A stretch of DNA of 64,000 nucleotides. Origin: JAACFF01 sp963701435. GTDB lineage: Bacteria > Chloroflexota > Anaerolineae > Promineifilales > Promineifilaceae. Positions 8,597-18,432 of this stretch are shown one piece after another (positions within the stretch are counted from its first letter, which is position 1; each line of letters starts with the position of its first letter). Under the pieces are notes generated by a model. It saw nothing but the letters and a program-made list of their open reading frames with translations. It was not told where the DNA came from and ran no database searches. Where the stretch lies: positions 200,418 through 264,417 of the forward strand of contig CAVPAL010000005.1 of the NCBI GenBank assembly GCA_963701435.1, read 5' to 3'. The position numbers and the translations under genes are program-made.

Positions 8597-9117
8597 ATAG
8601 ACTCAACAATGATTAGGTAAGGAATTGTCCAGAATGACTTTTTAATCAACAGACGATTCCTATCAAGCAATGGCTGTCTTTAGATCAAAATTATAATCAG
8701 TTAAAAACGGCCGTTGTCTAATACTACAACGAGAAATTGACATAAAGAAAATCCTGTTGGCACATTGTGAGGAGCGAGCATCCTCAGATGCGTCCAGTTT
8801 GGATGACGAACCGGCATTTGAGAATGTCTTTCTCCTCATTTCAGAGTGACGTCTCGTTGTAATACTAAGCATGGTAGTTTTTTGAGGAAAGAATCTTGAT
8901 AAAGTTTTCGCGGCATTACCAATCGCCTCAATCAAAGACCTCATCAGTAACAAAATCTTCGTACCTGAGCAAAATTCTTATCCTACCCCATAATATCGCA
9001 CTCAAGTGTGCAATACAAGAAGAATCATGCACATTATCCACTAAATATTGCACATTTCATGCTCATTTATAGTTTAAATGATATATTATTGAGTTAATGG
9101 CTTTTATGTGAGGTTTT
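8597..9117. promoter_or_regulatory. Divergent control region between kinase operon and DeoR-type regulator
   Basis: 521 AT-rich bases without a believable gene. Near the regulator start are TGTGCAATA (9007-9015), ATGCACAT (9027-9034) and TATTGCACA (9046-9054); the first and third are exact inverted copies. Such half-sites beside a DeoR/GlpR repressor are the likely operator. TATATT near 9083 could be the -10 of the regulator. The left part (8778-8791) holds a small hairpin repeat, annotated separately. Confidence 0.45.
8778..8791. repeat. Small hairpin repeat GCATC-N4-GATGC
   Basis: GCATCCTCAGATGC forms a 5-bp stem with a 4-base loop. Two close relatives lie at 61446-61459 and 61479-61492, also intergenic. 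Neighbouring bases (gaggagcga before, ctcctcat after) add partial outer pairing. Probably a dispersed intergenic repeat of this genome. Confidence 0.4.
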
Positions 9118-9918
9118 ATGACTATGAGAAGCTCTCGATTATTGAAACGTCAGGAAGAAATTCTAAATATTCTAGCCAAGAGTGACTCGGTATCGGTGCG
9201 GGCATTGGTAGAAACTTTGGGCGTATCGGGCTGGACAGTACGGCGCGATCTGGAGCGTATGGTCCAAGAAGGTATGGTCAAACGACAGTATGGTGTGGCA
9301 TCGCTGGCGGCGCCACAGCTAATTCCCCCATTTGGTACTTTTGAAAACCGCAACCGCGAGAATCTGTTAACCAAACAAAGTATCGGTAAAACCGCAGCGC
9401 AACTATTGCGACCCAATCAACATATTGCCCTGGGCGCAGGCACAACAACAACGCAGGTAGCAAAAGAACTTGCTCACCTCAGCCACAAGCATCTACACAT
9501 TATGACAAATGCGCTCAACATTGCGATGGAATTGGCCCATTGTCCCAACTTGCACATTACCTGCACAGGCGGCGACGTACGCAGCGATCATTTCACGCTG
9601 ACCGGTCCGGTAGCCGAACGGGCGCTGCGAGCGCATTATTACGACGTCGCCGTAATTGGGGTCAGCGGAATTACGACCAAAGAAGGGCTAACCGTGAACG
9701 GCCAACTCGACTCAATACCACTGCAAATTATGGTTGAACAATCACGCCGGCTGATTGTCGTGGCTGATTCAAGCAAAGTTGGGCAAATCCATTTTGTCCA
9801 CCTGGCGCCATTGAGCAAAGTTGATGTGCTGGTGATGGATCGATCGGCGCCCGCTTCGTTTTGCAAAACGGCGTCACAGTTGGGTATTGAAATGGTTATC
9901 GCTGACTTTGGCTCGTAA
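9118..9918 (+). CDS. DeoR/GlpR-family transcriptional repressor
   Basis: 266 residues. The N-terminal winged helix is RLLKRQEEILNILAKSDSVS followed by VRALVETLGVSGWTVRRDLE, typical of DeoR. The C-terminal sugar-phosphate sensor domain shows HIALGAGTTTTQVAKEL, ITCTGGDVRSDHFTLTGP and VVADSSKVG, as in GlpR/AgaR relatives. It is transcribed away from the FGGY-kinase operon and very likely controls it in response to a phosphorylated intermediate made by that pathway. The start could be the first ATG (9118) or the one three codons later. The coding region contains no ACGGCCGT, unlike most neighbours. Confidence 0.85.
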   Translation: MTMRSSRLLKRQEEILNILAKSDSVSVRALVETLGVSGWTVRRDLERMVQEGMVKRQYGVASLAAPQLIPPFGTFENRNRENLLTKQSIGKTAAQLLRPNQHIALGAGTTTTQVAKELAHLSHKHLHIMTNALNIAMELAHCPNLHITCTGGDVRSDHFTLTGPVAERALRAHYYDVAVIGVSGITTKEGLTVNGQLDSIPLQIMVEQSRRLIVVADSSKVGQIHFVHLAPLSKVDVLVMDRSAPASFCKTASQLGIEMVIADFGS

Positions 9919-10002
9919 ATCTATATGATTATTGCTTAACCCCTTAATTCCCAGTACTATTCTATTTGGGGATAATTACGGATCTATGTACATCTTTATT
10001 CG

Positions 10003-12009
10003 ATGAAACAATTTCCTACCAAAGATTATTTAGACCGGGTTGATGGCATGAATTTAGCATACCTAGAGTTGCTCGCAGAACAATATCCTTCTATCCAGGC
10101 CGCCGCCATGGAGATCGTTGCTCTAGAAGCAAATCTCAATCTGCCGAAAGAAACCGAACACTTCCTCTCCGACCTCCACGGCGAATATGAACCATTTCTG
10201 CATTTATTGAAGAGCAGTTCCGGATCATTACGTCGCCGAATAGATGAACTGTTTCATGACGATTTATCGAACCGCGAGCGCCGCTCGCTAGCCGCCCTCA
10301 TCTACTATCCCGAACAGAAGCTACCCTTAATTTTTCAAGAGGTTCAGAACGAACAAGCGTGGATCCGCCAAACCCTGCCCTATTTAATCAGACTCGGCCG
10401 GTCCGTTGCTTCGAAATACACACGAGCCCATGTCCGGCAATCATTGCCAGATGGGTATTCTGAAATAATCGAAGATCTACTCCTATCTCAGGAAGCTGTA
10501 AAAGACCGAGAACGATACTATGAATCACTCATTGATTCAATCATATCGGTTGGTCAGGGCCATGGGCTGACTGTCGCCTTTGCCAAGCTGATCCAACGCT
10601 TAGCCATAACCCACCTGCACATTATTGGCGATATTTTCGATCGTGGACCAGGAGCCCATATCATTTTAGACGAGTTAATGGCCTACCATTCAGTAGACAT
10701 ACAGTGGGGCAACCACGACATTGTCTGGATGGGCGCCGCTGCCGGGAGTTTGGCCTGTATGGCCAATGTTGTCCGCATATCTCTCCGCTACAACAACATG
10801 GAGACCCTGGAAAATGGGTATGGCATCAATCTCATACCATTGGTCTCTTTCGCCTTGGATGTTTATGGCGATGATCCCTGCTTGCAATTCATACCAAGGC
10901 TACAAGACGATCCCCTTCGTATTGACAAGATGAATGAGACAGAGTTGCTTCTGTTGGCGCGCATGCAAAAAGCAATCACCATAATCCAGTTCAAACTTGA
11001 GGGGCAAATCATCAAGCGGCGCCCACATTACGACATGGATAATCGCTTGCTCCTGGACAAAATAGATTGCGATCGCGCCGTTGTCCGCATTGGTGATCAC
11101 GACTTCGATTTAATCGACAACGACTTCCCAACGCTCGATCCTGACGATCCCTACGCCTTAACTAGCCGTGAACAACAACTGATGGATCGACTAGCGCTCT
11201 CATTCCAGACTAGTTCAGCGCTCCAAAAGCACGTGCGATTTCTCTATTCAAATGGGGGCATGTATCGGGTTTACAACAACAATCTTCTTTATCATGGCTG
11301 TATTTCTTTGAATCCAGATGGGTCGTTCACTGAACTTGTCATCCACGGCCAGGCATACAGCGGCAAATCCTATATGGATCGGGTAGAACGACTGGCGCGC
11401 CAGGGCTATTTTGCAGCAAATCCGGAAGAACGACAATATGGCCAGGATGCCATGTGGTATCTCTGGAGCGGGGCACGTTCACCTCTCTACGGTAAAGACA
11501 AAATGGCTACGTTTGAACGTTATTTCGTGCAGGACAAAAAAATCCATCAGGAGTTACAAAACCCATACTATTCATTTCGAGATGATGAATCCATCATACA
11601 CAACATCTTGACAGAATTCGAGCTTGACCCGGATAACGGCTGCATCATTAATGGGCATGTCCCCGTCCGGGTCATAAAAGGGCAAAGCCCGATTAAAGCC
11701 AATGGCAAATTAATAATTATTGATGGCGGTCTGGCCAAAGCCTACCAGAAAGTAACCGGAATAGCTGGTTTCACGCTGATCGCCAACTCGCACGGTTTAC
11801 TATTGGCGGAACACAAACCTTTTGAGTCAGCTCTAAAAGCGATTCAAGAGAACATTGATTTAGAATCCAACACAACAAGCATTTTTTCATATCCTCAACG
11901 CTTGTTTGTGAAAGATACCGATCAGGGGACTAAAATTCAATATCGAATCTCAGCTTTACAAGACTTAATCGAGGCGTATAGAAGTGGTCTAATCAAAGAG
12001 ATGTCGTAA
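10003..12009 (+). CDS. fbp: Fructose-1,6-bisphosphatase, class III
   Basis: 668 residues, the normal size for the class III enzyme common in Firmicutes, which hydrolyses fructose-1,6-bisphosphate in gluconeogenesis. Metallophosphatase motifs are clear: FLSDLHGEYEPF, HIIGDIFDRGPGAH and QWGNHDIVWMGAAAGSLACM. The C-terminal part contains NGHVPVRVIKGQSPIKANGK and IIDGGLAKAYQK, diagnostic of class III. The start site has only a weak Shine-Dalgarno. The gene is more AT-rich in feel than its neighbours and has no copy of the ACGGCCGT palindrome over 2 kb, which is compatible with horizontal acquisition. It converges with ppdK, 18 bases apart. Confidence 0.93.
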   Translation: MKQFPTKDYLDRVDGMNLAYLELLAEQYPSIQAAAMEIVALEANLNLPKETEHFLSDLHGEYEPFLHLLKSSSGSLRRRIDELFHDDLSNRERRSLAALIYYPEQKLPLIFQEVQNEQAWIRQTLPYLIRLGRSVASKYTRAHVRQSLPDGYSEIIEDLLLSQEAVKDRERYYESLIDSIISVGQGHGLTVAFAKLIQRLAITHLHIIGDIFDRGPGAHIILDELMAYHSVDIQWGNHDIVWMGAAAGSLACMANVVRISLRYNNMETLENGYGINLIPLVSFALDVYGDDPCLQFIPRLQDDPLRIDKMNETELLLLARMQKAITIIQFKLEGQIIKRRPHYDMDNRLLLDKIDCDRAVVRIGDHDFDLIDNDFPTLDPDDPYALTSREQQLMDRLALSFQTSSALQKHVRFLYSNGGMYRVYNNNLLYHGCISLNPDGSFTELVIHGQAYSGKSYMDRVERLARQGYFAANPEERQYGQDAMWYLWSGARSPLYGKDKMATFERYFVQDKKIHQELQNPYYSFRDDESIIHNILTEFELDPDNGCIINGHVPVRVIKGQSPIKANGKLIIIDGGLAKAYQKVTGIAGFTLIANSHGLLLAEHKPFESALKAIQENIDLESNTTSIFSYPQRLFVKDTDQGTKIQYRISALQDLIEAYRSGLIKEMS

Positions 12010-12027
12010 AAATATCGTGACTGCAAG

Positions 12028-13922
12028 CTAACCCGCTTCAGCTTTGATACTTGCCTGGGCAGCCGCCAGACGCGCAACCGGTACCCTGTAAGCAGAACAA
12101 CTCACATAATTCAACTTGGTCTGGTAACAAAAATCAATTGATGCTGGATCGCCGCCGTGTTCACCGCAGATGCCTACCTTCAGCGCGGGTCTTGTTAGGC
12201 GCCCACGCTCGGCGCCAATACGCACCAATTGACCCACACCCTCTTTATCTAAAGTTTGGAAGGGATCATCTTGCAACAAACCTTGATGCACATACCCTGG
12301 TAAGAATCGAGCAGAATCATCACGGCTCAGGCCTAATGTGGTTTGTGTGAGATCATTGGTGCCAAAGGAGAAAAATTCGGCCGCGCCGGCAATCTGCTCA
12401 GCCATAAGCGCCGCTCGCGGCAGTTCAATCATCGTGCCCACGAGATAATCTACATGAACACCATGTTTGGCGAACACCTCTTCCGCCACCCGGCGCACAA
12501 TCACTTCTTGCGCCTTAAACTCAGCCAAAAAAGCGACCAATGGAATCATTACCTCCGGATGCACAGCGATCCCTTCTTCGTGACACTGCACGGCCGCTGT
12601 AAAGATCGCTCGCGCCTGCATCTCGGTAATTTCGGGGTACATAATCCCCAAACGGCAGCCGCGATGACCCAACATGGGATTCGATTCTTCGAGACGTTCG
12701 ATTTGCTCCAGAATATGGGTTTTCTCGTTGATTTGCTGCATCAAGCTGTCAATTGTTTCCAAATCATTGGCCACACGCAGCTTAAGCTTCAGATTTGTAA
12801 TTTGCAACACCGTTTCTTCGTGGCGTGGCAAAAACTCGTGCAATGGCGGGTCAAGCAGACGAATGGTCACCGGGTAACCATCCATCACCCGAAAAAGTTC
12901 AACAAAATCTTGTGTTTGCAACGGTTCCAACTTGGTCAGTGCTTCAGTACGGGCCACAATATTGGGGGCCATAATCATTTTACGCATCGCCTCGATGCGA
13001 TCTGCCTCAAAAAACATATGCTCTGTGCGACAAAGCCCAATCCCTTCCGCGCCAAATTGACGCGCCTGTTTGGCATCTGTGGGATTGTCGGCATTTGTGC
13101 GAACTTGCATGGTTCGGAACTCGTCGGCCCATGTCATCAACGTGGTAAAATAATCGTCTAACTCTGGTTTGATGGTGTTGATTTTGCCTAACAATAGTTG
13201 CCCGGTATTGCCGTCTACCGTGACCCAATCACCATGCGAGACCAAGCCGGTCGGCGTAGAAAAGAGCTGTTTGCCATTATCTATTTGGATATCACCCGCG
13301 CCTACAACACAGCATTTGCCCATGCCGCGTGCGACAACGGCCGCATGAGATGTCATGCCGCCACGGGCGGTGATGACGGCGTTGGCGGCAACCAGACCGT
13401 GAAAATCATCAGGATTCGTTTCCTGCCGCACCAGGATGATTTGCTCGCCTGCGGCCGCCCACTCTTCTGCTTCGTCAGCGTCAAAAACAACACGCCCGGA
13501 GGCAGCACCTGGTGAAGCCGGCAGCCCCTGCGCGAGCACAACTGTTTCTGCACTTGGGTCAACGATTGGATGCAATAGCTGTTCCAACTGCTGCGGTGTC
13601 ACCCGTTGCACCGCCTCTTGACGGTTAATCAAGCCTTCGTTGACCATGTCAACCGCGATGCGGATGGCTGCCGCGCCGGTGCGCTTGCCGGTGCGTGTTT
13701 GCAGCATGTAAAGACGGCCGTTCTCAATCGTAAACTCAATATCTTGCATCTCGCGATAATGATTCTCTAATTGACGCCCGACTTTGAGTAGTTGTTGATA
13801 AATGGCGTCATTCATATCTGCCAATTTGGCGATGGGCATGGGCGTGCGGATACCGGCAACGACATCTTCACCCTGGGCATTGTCGAGGAATTCGCCAAAA
13901 AGCACTGGTTCGCCTGTGCTGG
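12028..13922 (-). pseudogene. ppdK: Pyruvate phosphate dikinase, C-terminal part only (5' truncated)
   Basis: The visible frame encodes about 630 residues of a protein that is normally about 880-900. Present are the family stretch TGEPVLFGEFLDNAQGEDVV, the phosphohistidine swivel ITARGGMTSHAAVVARGMGK with the catalytic His, and the PEP-binding barrel ending GICGEHGGDPASIDFC and VARLAAAQA. The N-terminal ATP-grasp domain (roughly 260 residues) is missing: family similarity stops at about 13922, where the sequence changes abruptly to ligA on the other strand. Without ATP-grasp the product could not catalyse pyruvate/ATP/Pi conversion to PEP. This is either a rearrangement breakpoint or a false assembly join. 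An internal ATG at 13905 is not a plausible native start. Confidence 0.88.
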
Positions 13923-15260
13923 GATGACTTCATCATCTGGGACGGAGTTGACCTGCCATCCGCGCAGTGGCAGCGCTTGCAACTGCTGCGCGATTATGGC
14001 TTCCCTGTTTCACCTGACAACACCTATTGTGCCGATCTGGAAGCCGTTGCTGCGACATATGCACAATGGATCGAAAAACGCAACCGCATCAACTACGAAG
14101 TGGATGGTGTGGTGGTCAAAATCAATGATCGGCCGTTGGCTGACAGTCTTGGTTTTACAGGTAAGGATCCGCGTGGCGCAGTCGCTATGAAGTTCCCGGC
14201 GCAGGAGAAGATGACCAAACTGCTGGACGTGCAGGTGAATGTGGGGCGCACCGGCATTTTAGCCCCGGCGGCGGTGTTGGAAGCGGTAGAAATCGGCGGT
14301 GTCATTGTGCGTAATGCTACGCTGCATAACTACGATGAAATCGCCCGCAAAGATATCCGCATTGGCGATACGGTGCTGGTTAAACGTGCCGGTGATGTGA
14401 TTCCCTACATTGTTGGGCCAGTTGTGGATTTGCGGGATGGTTCGGAACAGGTAATTAAGCCGCCAACTCGTTGTCCCGTTTGTGATGAACCAGCAGTCAA
14501 TATTGAAGGAGAGGTGGCTGTTTATTGTGACAATCCAGCTTGCCCGGAGCAGTTGGTGCGCCGCGTGGAATATTTTGTCGGCCGCAGCGCCATGGATATC
14601 GATGGTTTTGGCTCACAAACGGCCGCTTTGTTGGTCAACCTGGGTCTGATTAAAGACATGGGTGATATTTACGGCCTGGATCGCGCTGAGCTATTGGCGT
14701 TGGAAGGGTTCAAGGACAAAAAGGTTGATAATTTGTTGGCGGGCATTGAAACCAGCAAGACGCAACCACCTGAGCGCGTACTTACTGCTTTGGGTATACG
14801 TTTCGTGGGTGGTGTGGTCGCTTCTTTGCTAGTGAGCGAAATGGGTGGCCTAGATGAGATCGCAACAGCGACGCAAGAACGCTTGGAGGAGATTGAAGGC
14901 ATTGGGCCGCAAACGGCCGTTTCCGTTGTTGAATGGTTTGCCAGACCACGTAACCGCGAAATTGTAGAGAAATTACGTGCGGCCGGTTTGAATTTTACAG
15001 CTGAAACGGCGGCTAGAGAGGGTACGGCCGTAACTCTGGAAGGCCTGACCTTTGTCATTACCGGTACGTTGCCGACATTGAAGCGCGATGAAGCACAAGC
15101 GCTGATCGAAACACATGGCGGTAAGGTTACTGGTTCGGTGAGCAAACGCACGAACTATTTGGTGGCTGGTGAGAAGGCAGGCAGTAAACTTACCAAGGCG
15201 CAATCACTAGGCGTAACTATATCGGATGAAGCGGCGTTATTGCAGATGGTTGAGGGTTAG
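13917..15260 (+). pseudogene. ligA: NAD-dependent DNA ligase, C-terminal part only (5' truncated)
   Basis: Readable ligase sequence begins about 13917 (LCWDDFIIWDGVDLPSAQW) and continues to the stop at 15260, about 447 residues against a usual 670. Kept are the end of the adenylation domain (NYEVDGVVVKINDR), the OB fold (NVGRTGILAPAAVLEAVEI), the zinc finger (CPVCDEPA ... CDNPACPEQ), helix-hairpin-helix repeats (IEGIGPQTAVSVVEWF) and the BRCT domain (VITGTLPTLKRDEAQALI). Missing is the N-terminal NAD-binding region and the catalytic KxDG lysine. TTG at 13977 is an available start but would give an inactive fragment. DNA ligase is essential, so an intact copy must exist elsewhere if this break is real. 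Confidence 0.88.
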
Positions 15261-15400
15261 ATATTTGTACGTCAAAAGAGAAGATTTTAAACACGGACGG
15301 CAAGGAACTCGGAAATGGAGATGGATAATCCTTTTTACTACAACGGCCGTTTCATCAGCCCTTCGTTAAATCGTATCTGGGTATTTGAATCACGTGTCCG

Positions 15401-15453
15401 TTTGTAGTAACCGCTTTAGCGGTTTCCTGAACAGCTAAAGCGGTTACTACAAA
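15401..15453. repeat. REP/RAYT-like inverted repeat
   Basis: Perfect 20-bp arms, TTTGTAGTAACCGCTTTAGC at 15401-15420 and its complement at 15434-15453, with a 13-base loop, between convergent ligA and gnd. A second diverged copy is at 26501-26566 and a lone half (TTTGTAGTAA) at about 34503. GTAGTAAC elements of this kind are commonly mobilised by REP-associated tyrosine transposases; none is encoded in this window. Confidence 0.7.
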
Positions 15454-15484
15454 CCAAAATGGACAAGTTATTTAAGTGCCATTT

Positions 15485-16939
15485 CTAAGCATCATACGTT
15501 GTCGCCGTTACATTACCACCCTGGCCCGTCCAATTGGTATGGAAGAATTCACCACGCGGTTTGTCCACTCTCTCGTATGTATGTGCGCCAAAATAGTCTC
15601 GCTGGCCTTGCAACAAGTTCGCGGGCAGCCGTTCGCGCCGGTAACCATCATAAAAGGCAAGTGCGCTGGACATCGTTGGAACAGGAATACCAAGGGCAAC
15701 GGCCGTACCCACTACCCGCCGCCATGCCCCTTCCGCTTGCTGCATTTGGGCCTTGAAAAACGGAGCAAGCAGCAAATTATTTAGCTGAGGATCATTTTCG
15801 AATGCCGCCTTGATATCATCCAAAAATGCAGCGCGAATGATACAACCGCCACGCCACATCAAAGCAATATTGCCATACGCCAACTTCCAGCCAAACTCTT
15901 CAGAGGCAGCCCGCATCAACATATACCCTTGGGTGTAGGACACAATCTTGGAGGCGAATAGTGCCTCTTGTAAATCAGCGATAAGCGCCGCCTTGTCACC
16001 CTCGTAAGCAGGAATAGGTGAGCCAAGCACACCAGCTGCGGTCACGCGTTCATCCTTCAATGCGGAAAGAAAACGAGAGAAAACGGCTTCGCCAATGAGC
16101 GTAAGCGGAATGCCACTGTCTAAAGCAGAAACGGCCGTCCACTTGCCAGTGCCCTTTTGCCCGGCGGTATCCAAAATTTTGTCCACCATCGGTTCGCCAT
16201 CTTCATCCGTGTAAGCCAGAATATCAGCGGTGATCTCGATCAGATAGGAATCCAGTTTGCCTTTATTCCATTCAGCAAATACTGTACTCATTTCCGCCGC
16301 TGAGGTGCCCAAAGCGTGCTGCATCACGTCATACGCTTCACAAATAAGCTGCATATCGCCATACTCAATGCCGTTATGCACCATCTTTACAAAATGGCCG
16401 GCACCCTCTTCACCAACCCAATCACAGCATGGGGAACCATCAGCTACCTTGGCAGCAATTCCTTGAAAAATAGGTTTCACATGTGGCCATGCCTCCGGTG
16501 CTCCGCCGGGCATGATCGATGGCCCAAATCGTGCCCCTTCCTCACCACCGGAAACACCTGTGCCAATAAACAAGATGCCTTTTTCGGCTAATTCTTTGGT
16601 GCGACGGGTAGAATCGGGATAATGCGAGTTACCGCCATCGATGATGATGTCGCCCGGCTCCAGCAAGGGCACAAGCTGCTCAATGGTAGCATCTACCGGC
16701 CAGCCTGCTTTGACCATGATCATGACGCGACGCGGCCGTTTCAATTTGCTGACTAATTCTTCTAATGAATGTGTGCCAATCACCTTGGTGCCTTTGGCTT
16801 CATTTTCCACGAAGCGATCAACTTTACTGGTTGTGCGATTAAACACAGCGACAGTAAAACCATGATCGTCCATATTCAGGACTAAATTTTGGCCCATCAC
16901 AGCCAGACCAATCAGACCAATATCTGCTTTTTTTGTCAT
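15485..16939 (-). CDS. gnd: 6-phosphogluconate dehydrogenase, decarboxylating
   Basis: 484 residues, full length. The N-terminal Rossmann motif is GLIGLAVMGQNLVLNMDDHG with the NADP-contact NRTTSKVD. Substrate-binding and catalytic segments are VSGGEEGARFGPSIMPGG and GHFVKMVHNGIEYGDMQLIC (catalytic Lys and the His-Asn pair). The C-terminal tail contains FGAHTYERVDKPRGEFFHTNW. It converts 6-phosphogluconate to ribulose-5-phosphate and CO2 in the cytosol. GAGGA precedes the ATG. Gluconokinase (18433-18924), which makes its substrate, lies upstream in the same direction; the two are now separated by an IS element. Confidence 0.95.
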   Translation of the reverse strand: MTKKADIGLIGLAVMGQNLVLNMDDHGFTVAVFNRTTSKVDRFVENEAKGTKVIGTHSLEELVSKLKRPRRVMIMVKAGWPVDATIEQLVPLLEPGDIIIDGGNSHYPDSTRRTKELAEKGILFIGTGVSGGEEGARFGPSIMPGGAPEAWPHVKPIFQGIAAKVADGSPCCDWVGEEGAGHFVKMVHNGIEYGDMQLICEAYDVMQHALGTSAAEMSTVFAEWNKGKLDSYLIEITADILAYTDEDGEPMVDKILDTAGQKGTGKWTAVSALDSGIPLTLIGEAVFSRFLSALKDERVTAAGVLGSPIPAYEGDKAALIADLQEALFASKIVSYTQGYMLMRAASEEFGWKLAYGNIALMWRGGCIIRAAFLDDIKAAFENDPQLNNLLLAPFFKAQMQQAEGAWRRVVGTAVALGIPVPTMSSALAFYDGYRRERLPANLLQGQRDYFGAHTYERVDKPRGEFFHTNWTGQGGNVTATTYDA

Positions 16940-17068
16940 TTTTTCCTCACTCTATCTCATCTCAAAGTTTGCACTTTTTATTAACATAACGATATTTGGA
17001 TAAAAAAGCACCTTTCCAATGAAATAATGGCCGCATAGCCCACCTTGAGGTACAAGATGGTCAACCAA

Positions 17069-18431
17069 AACTATCTTTGCCCAGAGGTGAACTATGCGAT
17101 TGCCAATAGTATGTCTTGACCCACGTTTGCGTCAATTTTTGTCTCAATTTGCTGGCTGCTTTAGCCGGCCCCAGTACAAGTATTTTGTGACCATACTTCT
17201 GGGGTTGATGCTGTGCCAGAGTGGACGGACCTTGTCGGGCCTTTTGGGACAGGTCGACAGCGGGGTCAGCCTGTCGGGAGCCAGCCGCTTCATGGGGCAA
17301 GCGCCATGGCAAGCAGAGGATTTGGCGCGGCAATGGCAAAATCACTTCCGGCAAGAAATGACACCCCAGGTGCAGGCAGAACATGCCCGTTTGCGCCGCC
17401 GCCGCAAGAAGAAACGAGGTCGGCCTCAGAAAACCGTCGTGACAGGTTACTTGATAGGGGATGACTCGACGATGACGAAGCGGCGCGGCAAGAAAATGGA
17501 GGGCTTGGGCTGCCACTATGCGGGTACAGAGAAGAAGCCGGTGACTGGTCATAGTCTGGTGCAAGGGCTGTATCTGGTGTTGGGGCGTCGCTGTCCATTG
17601 GTCCCCAGGATGTATCGGCAGCGAGCTGTTTGTGAAGCCGAAGGCATGGACTTTGCCAGCAAGGTAGACATCATGGCTGAAATCATCAGCACTTTTGAAC
17701 CGGTGCCGGGGACGTTGACCCATGTCCTGCTCGATAGTTGGTACACCGCCAAGCGCATTTGGCAAATCGCTCGTGAGCGCGGGTTCCTGATCACCAGCGG
17801 GTTGCGCAGCAACCGCTCGTTGCGAATTGAAGATGACCAGGCAGAAAAAGGGTGGCGCTGGCAGCGGGTGGATGAGTATGCTGACGCCTTGCCGAAAGCG
17901 GCTTGGCAGCACGTTTGCTGGCCCAACCAAAATGGTCAACGCTGGGTCTATGTCCATGTGGTCTCGACGCGCATCAAGAAGCTGTATCGCTGCCAATTGG
18001 TTATTGCCCGTGGCCAATGGGATGATGACAAAGAAGAAAGAACTTTGTATTGGGCTTCTTCTGACTTGACGGCTGATTTGATGACGTTGGTAGGCCACAT
18101 TGCCACCCGCTGGGATGTGGAGGTTTTGTTTGCGGACACCAAAGAGCTTTTTGGCCTGGATCAGTATCAACTGATGACGGCCACGGCCATTATCCGTTTC
18201 TGGACCCTGGTCATGCTGGCTTACTACTTTCTCGACCAGGAACGAGCGCGTTATCAGCAGCAGACCGACCAACATCTGACCATTGGGGATGTTTGGCGGC
18301 AGGTTCGGCGAACTCATTGGCGATATTTCATTGATTGGATGCATCAGAAATTCAGGTTTGGCTGGCAGCCAGCCGATTTATATCTTGAACTCACTGGAGA
18401 AAGCCTCTGAGTGAAAAGTGCAAAGATAGTG
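17069..18431 (+). mobile_element. Insertion sequence with DDE transposase (about 1.36 kb)
   Basis: The candidate ends are an 11-bp inverted repeat: ACTATCTTTGC at 17069-17079 and its complement at 18421-18431, lying about 15-25 bases outside the transposase frame on each side. A second inverted pair, TTTGCACTTTT at 16968-16978 and complement at 18414-18424, gives an alternative left end. I could not identify a convincing target duplication, so the exact borders are tentative. The element separates gnd from gluconokinase and contains no ACGGCCGT palindromes, as expected for a foreign insertion. Confidence 0.65.
17094..18410 (+). CDS. DDE transposase (IS701/IS4-like)
   Basis: 438 residues. Catalytic acidic residues are seen in TGYLIGDDSTMTKRRGKKM (first Asp), THVLLDSWYTAKRIWQIA (second Asp) and the C-terminal TRWDVEVLFADTKELFGLDQYQ (Glu in the RWxxE-type motif followed by the usual helix). 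An Arg/Lys-rich stretch (RLRRRRKKKRGRPQK) near residue 105 is a DNA-binding candidate. The length and the C-terminal motif match IS701-type or IS4-superfamily enzymes. The frame is intact, so the element may be active. The opposite strand also has a long open frame across this gene, which I regard as a compositional shadow. Confidence 0.85.
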   Translation: MRLPIVCLDPRLRQFLSQFAGCFSRPQYKYFVTILLGLMLCQSGRTLSGLLGQVDSGVSLSGASRFMGQAPWQAEDLARQWQNHFRQEMTPQVQAEHARLRRRRKKKRGRPQKTVVTGYLIGDDSTMTKRRGKKMEGLGCHYAGTEKKPVTGHSLVQGLYLVLGRRCPLVPRMYRQRAVCEAEGMDFASKVDIMAEIISTFEPVPGTLTHVLLDSWYTAKRIWQIARERGFLITSGLRSNRSLRIEDDQAEKGWRWQRVDEYADALPKAAWQHVCWPNQNGQRWVYVHVVSTRIKKLYRCQLVIARGQWDDDKEERTLYWASSDLTADLMTLVGHIATRWDVEVLFADTKELFGLDQYQLMTATAIIRFWTLVMLAYYFLDQERARYQQQTDQHLTIGDVWRQVRRTHWRYFIDWMHQKFRFGWQPADLYLELTGESL

Positions 18432-18432
18432 C

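Noticed and set aside
8663..8953. 96-codon minus-strand open frame between the kinase and the DeoR-type regulator
   Set aside because: Basic, low-complexity translation overlapping a hairpin repeat, no ribosome-binding site; judged intergenic.
12343..13161. 272-codon plus-strand open frame
   Set aside because: Antisense to ppdK with a His-rich, motif-free translation.
17061..18344. 427-codon open frame on the minus strand across the transposase
   Set aside because: It is antisense to a clear DDE transposase, is rich in His/Pro/Gln without domain motifs, and lacks a ribosome-binding site; a compositional shadow.
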